Below, in pieces: positions 1-7,204 of a DNA stretch of 64,000 nt. The DNA comes from Rugosimonospora africana. GTDB lineage: Bacteria > Actinomycetota > Actinomycetes > Mycobacteriales > Micromonosporaceae. Location: positions 186,001 to 250,000 of the forward strand of contig NZ_BONZ01000021.1 in NCBI RefSeq assembly GCF_016862975.1, in the 5' to 3' direction. Position numbers and translations under genes: made by a program. Within the stretch, counting starts at the first letter, position 1, and every line of letters starts with the position of its first letter. The notes under the pieces were generated by a model that saw only the letters and a list, made by a program, of their open reading frames with translations, was not told the origin of the DNA and did not search any database.

Positions 1-851
1 CCGTAGCTGAGCAGATCCTCGATCTGATCCAGCTCGGGGCTGATGGCCCGCTGGACCGGCGCGTCCGCCACCGCCGCGCCCGCTGTCGGCGCACCCGCTG
101 TCGGCGCACCCGCTGTCGGCGCGCCCGGGACTGGCCGGGTCGGGGATGCGCCACCGCTCTGCTGGATCACGTGGGTCAGCTCGTGCGCCATCAGCCGGTG
201 GTCGTGCTCGCTCTCCCCGGCCCGCAGGTAGACGTCCTGCCCATGGGTGAACGCCCGGGCCCGGATCCGGCTGGCGGCCCGGTCCGCGTCCGGGCCGGTG
301 TGCACCCGTACGTCCGCGAACGCCCGGCCGAAGCGTGGCTCCATGAACGACCGGGTGGTTGCCGACAGCGGTCGGCCGCCGCCTGTCGGCAGGGTGAGGT
401 CGACCGAACCGGCTTGCGATCCAGACCACTCGCCGGCACCGGCCGGAGCCGCGGGCAGGCGCTGGATGTCGACGCGCGGCACGCCCTGGGCCGGATCGCG
501 GCCGCCAGCCTGCACGGACATCCCGACCACCCGCTCGGCGACCCGGTCCGCTTCCTGTTCGTACGCGTCGCCCGCGGCCGTGACGCGCAGCTTCGTCTGG
601 ACCATCCGGCTCAGGGCGCACCCACCGCAGCCGGAACATCCGGAGCCGGTGTCCCGGGCGGAGTCGTCGCCGGAGCCGCAGTCCGCGGTGCGCTGCAGGT
701 AGTCGTTGCCGAGGCTGCGTTGCACGACCAGCCGGGTGCCGTCGGCCGCGCCGGGCCCGGCCGGCGCCGGTTGGCGCGGTGCCGGTTGACGTGCTGCCGT
801 CCGGGCCGGGGACTCGGCGACCGGGGCCTGGTGCGCGTGCGTGGTCGGCAT
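1..851 (-). CDS. DUF4157 (eCIS-core) protein, C-terminus cut by the window edge
   Basis: The first 283 codons of a leftward gene are visible and the reading frame is still open at base 1. The ATG at 851 is preceded by a good GAGGAGG ribosome site, 10 bases after the stop of the upstream ATPase gene. Visible features are a Cys cluster CSGCGGC at residues 72-78, an acidic DAYEQEADRVAE stretch near residue 95, and HELTH at 223-227, the HExxH metallopeptidase-like signature of the DUF4157 family. After it comes a PTAGA repeat encoded by 15-bp DNA units at about 80-130. DUF4157 is called the eCIS-core domain because it occurs with extracellular contractile injection systems, often at the N-terminus of cargo toxins. 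I infer a particle-associated or cargo protein. Whether a toxin domain follows cannot be seen here. Confidence 0.85.
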   Translation of the reverse strand, partial: MPTTHAHQAPVAESPARTAARQPAPRQPAPAGPGAADGTRLVVQRSLGNDYLQRTADCGSGDDSARDTGSGCSGCGGCALSRMVQTKLRVTAAGDAYEQEADRVAERVVGMSVQAGGRDPAQGVPRVDIQRLPAAPAGAGEWSGSQAGSVDLTLPTGGGRPLSATTRSFMEPRFGRAFADVRVHTGPDADRAASRIRARAFTHGQDVYLRAGESEHDHRLMAHELTHVIQQSGGASPTRPVPGAPTAGAPTAGAPTAGAAVADAPVQRAISPELDQIEDLLSY

Positions 852-861
852 GCCCGCCTCC

Positions 862-3306
862 TCAACCGATTCCGGAAAGCTGTGCGGAGTCTTCGAACCC
901 GGGTTCGGAGAGTGCGGAGGTGTCGGCCGGCTCGGACCAGAGCTTGCCGATCTTCTCGTACTCGCGCCTGGTTCCCCGCAGGATGTGCCGGCGCCCGATG
1001 GTCCCGCCGTCCGCCGCGGCCAGGAACGCCGCGTTCATGACGATGTTCTTGATGTTTCCGCCGGTCACCGGGAACTCCCGGGCCAGCATGGCGAAGTCGA
1101 CGTCGGAGGAGACCGGTGCCTCGCGCGGGAACAGCCCCCGCCAGATCCGCAGCCGGCTGTCGGCCTCCGGGAACGGGAACTCCACGACACACCGGATGCG
1201 CCGGGTGAACGCCTCGTCCAGGTTCTGCCGCAGGTTCGTGGCGAGGATGACGGTGCCCTCGTACTCCTCGATCTTCTGCAGCAGGTAGCTGGTCTCGATG
1301 TTGGCGTACCGGTCGTGCGCGTCGGACACTTCGGTCCGCTTGCCGAACACCGAGTCGGCCTCGTCGAAGAACAGGATTCCGTTGCTCGCCTGAGCCTCGT
1401 CGAAGATGCGGCCCAGGTTCTTCTCGGTCTCGCCGATGTACTTGTCGACCACCCCGGACAGGTCCACCTTGTAGAGGTCCAGCTCCAGTTCGCCGGCCAG
1501 CACCTCGGCCGCCATCGTCTTGCCGGTGCCCGGCGGACCGGAGAACAACACCGACAGCCCCTTGCCGTGGCTGAGCTTCGCGCCGAAGCCCCAGCCGTCG
1601 AAGACGCGGTACTGCTGCCGTACCTGGTCGCAGATCTCCCGGAGGTGAGCCACCCGGTCGGCGGGCAGCACCAGGTCGTCCCACCCGCAGTGGGGCCGCA
1701 CCTTGACGGCCAGGTCCCCGAGCTTCCGGCTGGACTGCGCCCGGCAGGCGGCGTACACGTCGGCCAGAGTCAGCGGCCGCGACGGCGAGCGCATCAGCCG
1801 CTCGTTGCCGGCCAGTTCGACCGCGGCCCGGATCCGGCCCGGCGTCAGCCGGAACCGTGCGGCCAGTTCGGCGGCCCAGTGCCGCGCGTCTGGTGTATGC
1901 CCGGCGAGGGCGTGGTGCCAGATCTCGACGCTGCGCGGCACGTCCGGCAAAGGTACGACGACCGGCTGGACCACCACGTCGCCGGCGGCGGTACCGCGCA
2001 CGGCACCCTGGTCGGCGAAGGCGGACTCGCCGGACAGGAACACCAGCCAGCCCAGCTCGGCCGCGGCGGTCACCAGCGGATCGAGCCCGTTCGGGCCACC
2101 CGGCCGGATCAGCGCGTCGGCACCGGCGACGTGGACCGCCGCCCGGTGCAGCAGCGCTTCCCGGAAGACCAGCCGCCAGTCCGGCGCCGTGTCCAGCGCG
2201 CCCGGCGCCGTGCCCGGCGGATCCTCGGCCGGTCCCGCCGCGACCGGGTGACCCACCGCCGCGTCGACGCTCAACAGCGCCACGCCCAGGCGCTCGCAGA
2301 CCTGCCGGGCCAGTTCCCGCTTGCCCGCGCCGGCCGGGCCGGACAGAGGGAGTACCAGCGCCCGCCAGTCCGACCGGTCGGCACCGGCGTGGTGCCCGGC
2401 CAGGCGTACCAGTCCGTCCACGACCTCCGGGTCGACCTCGGGTGCCGCCGGAGCGCTGGCCGGCCGGTACAACCTCGCCCGGCCGGCCAGCCGGACGTCC
2501 AGCTCGTCCACGCCCAGCAGGTACCGGCAGACGCGCGGGTCGAGCGCGAGAAACTGGGCCAGTCCGGTGGAGCCGGACGGACTGGCCGGGTCGTCGACCC
2601 GGCGCAGGATGCCGGCACGGCGCAGCGGAGCGGCCTCGGAGAAGGTCGCGCGGGCCGCCCAGCGCTGCCGCTCGTGCGGGCACAGCAACTCGAGGATCAG
2701 GTCGACGCTGGGCCGCTGCCGGGTGATGTCGTCCTGAAGGTAGGCGTACAGCCGGTCGTACGCACGGCGCAGCTCGGGGGCGAGGCAGACCATCACGGCT
2801 TGAAGCTCCATGGTGGACAGTCCGAACAGCCGGCCGAGGGTGGGCAGCCCGAGAGTCACCCCGGCGGTGAGACTGCGCTCGACCCGTTCGTCGATCTCGT
2901 CGGACAGCCGGCCGAGGGCGGCGCGCAGCGCGTCACTCTCACCGGGCGCCTCGCCCGCCGGGTCTGGCTCTTCGCCGCCTGCCGGCTCCGTCGTGACGGC
3001 CGCCCTGCCTCCGGCTGACCTCCCGGCGGCTGCCGGCCCGCTGTTCGGCGGCTCGCTGTCCGGCGGCCCCTCGTCCTGCGGGACCGCACCGGCCGCCGGG
3101 GTCAGCAGCCAGTCGACCTCCTCCGGCGTGATGTAGACCGAGCGGGACGCCTGCGCCCGCGGCGCCGCCCGGCCGTACTCGCGCAGCGTCTCCACCCGCA
3201 GCCGGATGAGCAGATCCAGCCGGCGCAGTTCGTCGGCGAGGTAGTCGGCGTTGTCCCGGTACGGGAGGTGGCCCGCGCCGGCCAGCGGATCGTCGCGGGT
3301 ACTCAT
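862..3306 (-). CDS. AAA+ ATPase of the contractile injection system (Pvc15/Afp15-type)
   Basis: This is an 814-residue protein. The C-terminal AAA+ module has Walker A SGPPGTGKT near residue 587, Walker B ILFFDEAD near 645, a sensor-type ILATN segment and a RRI arginine-finger region. A second, degenerate P-loop (SGPAGAGKRE, near residue 322) lies upstream of it, so the protein probably contains two ATPase folds with only the second fully equipped. ATPases of this type are standard members of eCIS loci and are thought to help assemble or disassemble the particle. The start codon overlaps the stop of the DUF4255 gene (ATGA), so the two are translationally coupled. The DUF4157 gene starts 10 bases after this gene ends. 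Confidence 0.9.
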   Translation of the reverse strand: MSTRDDPLAGAGHLPYRDNADYLADELRRLDLLIRLRVETLREYGRAAPRAQASRSVYITPEEVDWLLTPAAGAVPQDEGPPDSEPPNSGPAAAGRSAGGRAAVTTEPAGGEEPDPAGEAPGESDALRAALGRLSDEIDERVERSLTAGVTLGLPTLGRLFGLSTMELQAVMVCLAPELRRAYDRLYAYLQDDITRQRPSVDLILELLCPHERQRWAARATFSEAAPLRRAGILRRVDDPASPSGSTGLAQFLALDPRVCRYLLGVDELDVRLAGRARLYRPASAPAAPEVDPEVVDGLVRLAGHHAGADRSDWRALVLPLSGPAGAGKRELARQVCERLGVALLSVDAAVGHPVAAGPAEDPPGTAPGALDTAPDWRLVFREALLHRAAVHVAGADALIRPGGPNGLDPLVTAAAELGWLVFLSGESAFADQGAVRGTAAGDVVVQPVVVPLPDVPRSVEIWHHALAGHTPDARHWAAELAARFRLTPGRIRAAVELAGNERLMRSPSRPLTLADVYAACRAQSSRKLGDLAVKVRPHCGWDDLVLPADRVAHLREICDQVRQQYRVFDGWGFGAKLSHGKGLSVLFSGPPGTGKTMAAEVLAGELELDLYKVDLSGVVDKYIGETEKNLGRIFDEAQASNGILFFDEADSVFGKRTEVSDAHDRYANIETSYLLQKIEEYEGTVILATNLRQNLDEAFTRRIRCVVEFPFPEADSRLRIWRGLFPREAPVSSDVDFAMLAREFPVTGGNIKNIVMNAAFLAAADGGTIGRRHILRGTRREYEKIGKLWSEPADTSALSEPGFEDSAQLSGIG

Positions 3307-4142
3307 GGCGTGATCTCGAACAGGAAGGTGCGGCGGAACAGCCCGGAGACGTCCACCCGGACGTCGTAGAACCCGGGCAGCAGGCCACCCGGCAGGGTCG
3401 CGGTGAACGTGTCGCCGGCCAACGGCAGTCCGGCGAGCAGAGTCTGGTTGGAAAATGTCGCGCCGGCGTGCCAGCCGGCCAGGTTCACGCCGGTGAAGGT
3501 GAGCACGGTACCGGCCGGGCCGCTGGCCGGGGACATGTCGGTGACCGACGGCGGGTCCAGCGGCGCGCGTACGTCGGGTACGCCCACCTGCCGTACCCGC
3601 TTGGGCATCGGCCGCTGGCCGGCCGCCGACCGGTCCAGTTGGACGGTGGAGACCTGGTACATCACGGACAGCCGGAACGGCTGGGAGAACGTGGTCCAGA
3701 TCCCCCGCAACTCCTCCGGATCCAGCGCGGTACTGGCGACCTGGAGGCTCTCCCGGGCGCCTGCCAGCCCGGGGTCCAGATAGGACGGTGGGATCACCGC
3801 GTTCTCGTAGAGCACCCGCATCGCCTCGCCGAGGATCTGGTGCGCGGTCGCGTTACCGGTCTGCGGGTCGTTCGGCGCGTACGGCGTCAGAAGGTAGAAC
3901 AGGCTCAGCGACAGCGGAGCCGCGACCAGTTGGTTGGGATTGCCGGGCTTCACCGTCCAGTCCTGGTTCTTCAGGAACGGGTTTTCCACCAGCTTGTAGA
4001 GGAACAGGTTCACCCGCCGGCCACTGCCCTGCTCATCCGGGGCCAGGATGGTCACGTCGACCGCCGGGCTCAGGTGCATCTCGCCGATAAGCATGCTGCG
4101 CAGAGAGGCGCCGACCATGCCGATCGCGGTCGAGGCGCTCAT
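3303..4142 (-). CDS. DUF4255 (Pvc16-like) tail cap protein with C-terminal IPT/TIG-like domain
   Basis: A 279-residue protein. The N-terminal part (residues 1 to about 190) has the DUF4255 pattern, including VDVTILAPDE, VNLFLYKLVENP and LSLSLFYLLTPY. This is the family of the Pvc16/Afp16 protein that terminates the tail tube in eCIS particles. The last 85 residues read as an IPT/TIG-type beta-sandwich (PASGPAGTVLTFTGVNL, then TATLPGGLLPGFYDV), probably an accessory surface domain. Both ends overlap neighbouring genes by ATGA, so it sits in a tightly coupled run. I infer that it caps the tube-sheath assembly. The role of the IPT-like domain is unknown. Confidence 0.85.
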   Translation of the reverse strand: MSASTAIGMVGASLRSMLIGEMHLSPAVDVTILAPDEQGSGRRVNLFLYKLVENPFLKNQDWTVKPGNPNQLVAAPLSLSLFYLLTPYAPNDPQTGNATAHQILGEAMRVLYENAVIPPSYLDPGLAGARESLQVASTALDPEELRGIWTTFSQPFRLSVMYQVSTVQLDRSAAGQRPMPKRVRQVGVPDVRAPLDPPSVTDMSPASGPAGTVLTFTGVNLAGWHAGATFSNQTLLAGLPLAGDTFTATLPGGLLPGFYDVRVDVSGLFRRTFLFEITP

Positions 4143-5539
4143 CGCAGGATCCTGGCGCGCAGCCGGCCGACGTGCCGGCGTTCCCAGAAGGCTGCGGTGG
4201 TCACGACCGGCGGTGCCGCCTGCCGGATCACCACGACCTGGGCCGGTGGAGCGGCCGGCGGGGTGGCCGGTGGCTCCGGGGCAGCCGGCGACTGCGGAGC
4301 GGTCCGGTGCCGCTCGCCCGTTCGGTGGTAGGGCAGTTCGAAGGCGTCGGACTCACCGGTACCGGAGTCTGCCGCGCCCGGATCGGGCGTCCGTACCTGC
4401 TGCGCGGTCACTGGCCCGGAGGATCGGGTGGGCGCGGTCGTCGGGATCGGCCGGACGGCCGACCTGGTGCGTGGCGGGGTGGCAGTGGACGGGGTGGCGG
4501 CGGAGCCCCGGCCGGCCGCGATGTCGGCGCCGCCCAGGCCTGCGCCGCCCAGGGCTGCGGCGCCCAGCGATGCGGCGTCACGGGCTGCGGCGCCCAGGGA
4601 TGCGGCGTCGGACAGTGCGCCGGGGTCAGTCAGGGCACCGGGGTCAGTCAGGGCACCAGGCTCGGCCGGTCCGGAGCCGGTGCCCGTGAACCGGGCGCCG
4701 GTGGCCGTGCCGCGCGGGAACGCTCCGCTCCCGCGCCGGCGTATCCCGCCGGACGGCCCCAGCGGCTCCGCCAGGACAGCCTCGGTGCCGTCGGCCGGGG
4801 CGCCGGCACCCGCCGAGCCCGTGCCGGCGCCAGTTCCGGCACCGGTGGCCGCGCCTCGGCGCTCGGGCCGGGCATCGCGAGAGGTAGCAGTGCGCGGCGG
4901 AGCACCGGCGGGCTCGGCGTCGGAAAGCCCACCGGCCGGTATCCCCGTCGGCCCGGAACGGCCGGGGTCGGGCCGCTGCGGCGGCATCGTCGGGTGCCTG
5001 CCCGCGGGCACGACCCCCGGAAAGCCCGGATCGCTTGCCTCCACCGGGGCCGCGCGCCCCGCCTCACCGCCGGCGCCGGTGCGGCCCGGCTGTGCCGGTA
5101 CCGGACCGGCCACACCGTCCCCGGGGTCGGGTGGCGCCGCCGTCACCGGTGGCCCGACAGCGTCGGGTCGCCGATCGGGCAGCGCCGACCAGTGCGCGTC
5201 GCCGGCCGGACGCGGCGTACTGCCCGGGATGGTGAGCGAGGTGTCCACAGTGGACTGCGGCGGCGGTCCGGCCTCGGGTGCGGCCAGCGTGTTCGCCGTA
5301 CCGGGCTCGTCGAACCAGCCGGAGTCCGGGGCCGCCAGCCACTCCGGCGGCGCGTCCTCGACCGGAAAGGCGTCGGGTGCCCGCAGGTAGGCGAAGGCCG
5401 CGGCCGGCACCCGTGCCCCGAAGCTCACCGGTACCCCGGTCTCGTCCGGCACGCCGAGCAGCTCGCGGACCCCGGCCCGGTACCGGAACGGACGCGCCCC
5501 GTCGGCCAGCACGCCCCGCAGGTAGTCACCGGGCGCCAC
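4139..5539 (-). CDS. Low-complexity Pro/Ala/Gly-rich protein of the eCIS operon, function unknown
   Basis: A 466-residue reading frame starting 14 bases inside the preceding gene and ending in an ATGA overlap with the DUF4255 gene. Gene packing is the main argument that it is real. Residues 1-80 look folded (YLRGVLADGARPFRYRAG, SFGARVPAAAFAYLRAPDAF). The long middle is Pro/Ala/Gly/Thr-rich and probably disordered, with short repeats such as DPGALT and DAASLGAA. The C-terminus is a basic segment (FWERRHVGRLRARILR). I do not recognise the family. Its position between baseplate-type and cap genes suggests a structural linker, tether or scaffold, which is inference only. Confidence 0.7.
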   Translation of the reverse strand: MAPGDYLRGVLADGARPFRYRAGVRELLGVPDETGVPVSFGARVPAAAFAYLRAPDAFPVEDAPPEWLAAPDSGWFDEPGTANTLAAPEAGPPPQSTVDTSLTIPGSTPRPAGDAHWSALPDRRPDAVGPPVTAAPPDPGDGVAGPVPAQPGRTGAGGEAGRAAPVEASDPGFPGVVPAGRHPTMPPQRPDPGRSGPTGIPAGGLSDAEPAGAPPRTATSRDARPERRGAATGAGTGAGTGSAGAGAPADGTEAVLAEPLGPSGGIRRRGSGAFPRGTATGARFTGTGSGPAEPGALTDPGALTDPGALSDAASLGAAARDAASLGAAALGGAGLGGADIAAGRGSAATPSTATPPRTRSAVRPIPTTAPTRSSGPVTAQQVRTPDPGAADSGTGESDAFELPYHRTGERHRTAPQSPAAPEPPATPPAAPPAQVVVIRQAAPPVVTTAAFWERRHVGRLRARILR

Positions 5540-6497
5540 TGTTGAGCACCTCGATCGCGTCAGCGAGCACCTCGATGTACGTCCGGCGCTTGTCCCGCGT
5601 CATGTCCATGATTTCGCGCTCGCTCCAGTGGTAGTGGTACGCCAGGTAGTGCACTTCCTGGTAGAGCAGCCGGCCGTCGGTGCGCAGCTGGCCGAGGAAG
5701 AACCGCTGGATGTCGAAGGGTGCGACGAACGTGCGTCCACACTCGGCGCAGCGGGCCTCCATCGTCTGCTCCACCCGCGGCGCGACCCGCCGCATGTGCT
5801 CCTCGATTTCCGCACGGGCCACTGTGGACAGTCGCGCGATCCGGTCGGCGTCTGGCGGCCCGCCGGTGCCGATGCGCAGTACGCACCGGGTCAGCAGCGC
5901 GGTCAGCGCCTCCGCCTCGTTACGTGCCAACCGATCCGACAGTGCCTCCTGGTCGGATCCGTCGGGCAGCCGGAAGACCACCTCCGCGGCGCCGTCGTCC
6001 CCCGCGATATCGTCGCCCTTCCCACTACTGCCGTCCTCCGCACTACCGCCGTCCTTCGCGACAGCGCCGTCCCGGGCCTCCTCGCGGCCGAGAGCGGCGG
6101 CCGACAGCGTCATGGTGTACGCCGGTGCCGGCTGCGGCGCCGGTTCGACCGGGACGTCGGCGATGGAGAACTCGATGGACACCCGCTGGCCGCACTCCGG
6201 CCACGGGCACACCAGGTCGGCCCGTACCGCGTCGCCGAACGTCGCGCGGCGCAACTGGAGCAGGAGGTACTGCCGGTCGGCCACGAGCAGTTGCCGGACG
6301 ACCTCCGGCGGAACCGGCCTGATCCCGCCCAGCCGCCGGACGCAGCGGCTGAGCACCTCGGTCACGAGCGTGGCGGTCTGCGGCCGCCCCGCGGTAGCCA
6401 GCAGCTCCTCCTCGCGCCCGGTGAGCGCCGCCAGCTCGAAGTCGCGGTGCAGCCGCCCGGTGGAATCCCAGTACCCGCCCGGCAGCAGCCCACTCAC
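5526..6497 (-). CDS. T4-type baseplate-like protein with two Cys-pair knuckles
   Basis: A 323-residue protein from the GTG at 6497, chosen because GGGAGGTGC lies immediately upstream and the protein begins naturally with SGLLPGGYWD. CPWPEC (near residue 90) and CAEC (near residue 260) are two Cys pairs spaced like halves of a zinc ribbon, separated by a variable Asp/Gly-rich insert. The C-terminus, YHYHWSEREIMDMTRDKRRT, matches the His-Trp-Ser-x-x-Glu-Ile pattern of small eCIS proteins that in other loci are separate genes. Proteins of this size next to tube and sheath genes are usually annotated as T4-like baseplate proteins. Family assignment is moderate; zinc binding is inferred. Confidence 0.75.
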   Translation of the reverse strand: MSGLLPGGYWDSTGRLHRDFELAALTGREEELLATAGRPQTATLVTEVLSRCVRRLGGIRPVPPEVVRQLLVADRQYLLLQLRRATFGDAVRADLVCPWPECGQRVSIEFSIADVPVEPAPQPAPAYTMTLSAAALGREEARDGAVAKDGGSAEDGSSGKGDDIAGDDGAAEVVFRLPDGSDQEALSDRLARNEAEALTALLTRCVLRIGTGGPPDADRIARLSTVARAEIEEHMRRVAPRVEQTMEARCAECGRTFVAPFDIQRFFLGQLRTDGRLLYQEVHYLAYHYHWSEREIMDMTRDKRRTYIEVLADAIEVLNSGAR

Positions 6498-6508
6498 CCC
6501 GCACCTCC

Positions 6509-6676
6509 CAGGCCGTGTCTCGAAGTGCTCCGTCGAGCCGAGGCGAGGTTCAGGCGGCGATCCGGCAAGGCGGCGTCTCGTCCGGATATCGGTGTCGTAT
6601 CCGGACGAGACGACAACGCCGCCGGTCGTCGTCTGGACCCGCCGCAGGCCGGCCAGGTACTTCGAGGCATGGCCTA
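6509..6676 (+). ncRNA. Structured intergenic element, copy 1 (candidate RNA or palindromic mobile element)
   Basis: This element fills the whole gap between the tube-gene stop and the ribosome site of the next gene. Its features on the plus strand are as follows. The outer stem is 6510-6528 with 6657-6675, 19 pairs including three G-U. A second stem pairs GGTTCAGGCG with CGTCTGGACC. A short stem pairs GGCGGC with GCCGCC beside a GACAAC bulge. A long hairpin, 6574-6588 with 6598-6612, has loop TCGGTGTCG. A second copy at 34155-34321 keeps the same layout and unpaired blocks while the outer and apical stem sequences differ. The G-U pairs indicate that the plus strand is the structured one. The right end, CTA, forms the tube-gene stop codon on the other strand. 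I do not recognise the class. Confidence 0.7.
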
Positions 6677-7174
6677 CGTCTCCTTGGGCTCGGTCACCGA
6701 GGTGTCCCGCACCCAGCCCTCGTTCTCCAGCTTGATCGTGGTGATCATCACCGCGTTGCCGCTCGCGTCGAGCTGGGGCAGCGCCTGGTACTCCGAGACC
6801 CAGGCCCGGAAGACGTTGTACGCCAACACCTTCGTGCCCTGGTGGTTGTAGACCTCGATGCTGATGTCCTTGCGGAACGTGGCCAGCGACATGGCCGCGT
6901 CGCCCTGGAAGTTGTTCACCTTGTTGGCCCAGTCCTCGAAGGTGGTGTCGTGCGTGACACCCGCCTCCAGGGTGATCGGGTCGTACTTCGTCTTTCCCGG
7001 GATCTGGTGCGGCCCGCTGGAGTCGCCACCCTCGTACCAGGGCGTGACCTCCGTGGTCTTCTTCAACGCGCTGCACTTGTTGAGACCCGCGACGTACTGG
7101 TTGTCGACCTTGATCTTGAACTTGTACCCGAGGTACGGGTCGAACCGCGTGGTGTTGACGGTGAACTTGGCCAT
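6674..7174 (-). CDS. Tail tube protein (T4 gp19-like) of the contractile injection system
   Basis: A 166-residue protein with the features of the T4 gp19-like tube family: an opening FDPYLGYKFKIKVDN, a central EVTPWYEGGDSSGPHQIPGK, VTHDTTFEDWANKV, and a C-terminal VSEYQALPQLDASGNAVMI and TIKLENEGW. It would form the inner tube through which cargo passes. The length is normal for the family. It lies 30 bases downstream of the sheath gene in the same direction, so sheath and tube are probably co-expressed. Its TAG stop lies at the edge of the structured element at 6509-6676, whose long hairpin could lower expression of downstream genes relative to these two abundant structural proteins. Confidence 0.93.
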   Translation of the reverse strand: MAKFTVNTTRFDPYLGYKFKIKVDNQYVAGLNKCSALKKTTEVTPWYEGGDSSGPHQIPGKTKYDPITLEAGVTHDTTFEDWANKVNNFQGDAAMSLATFRKDISIEVYNHQGTKVLAYNVFRAWVSEYQALPQLDASGNAVMITTIKLENEGWVRDTSVTEPKET

Positions 7175-7204
7175 CGGTCACTCTCCCTTCGGTAGGCGCC
7201 GCCG

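Noticed and set aside
841-3018. Long plus-strand frame (725 codons) opposite the AAA+ ATPase gene
   Set aside because: Shadow frame of high-G+C coding DNA; the minus strand carries Walker motifs and overlapping gene boundaries, while this frame has none.
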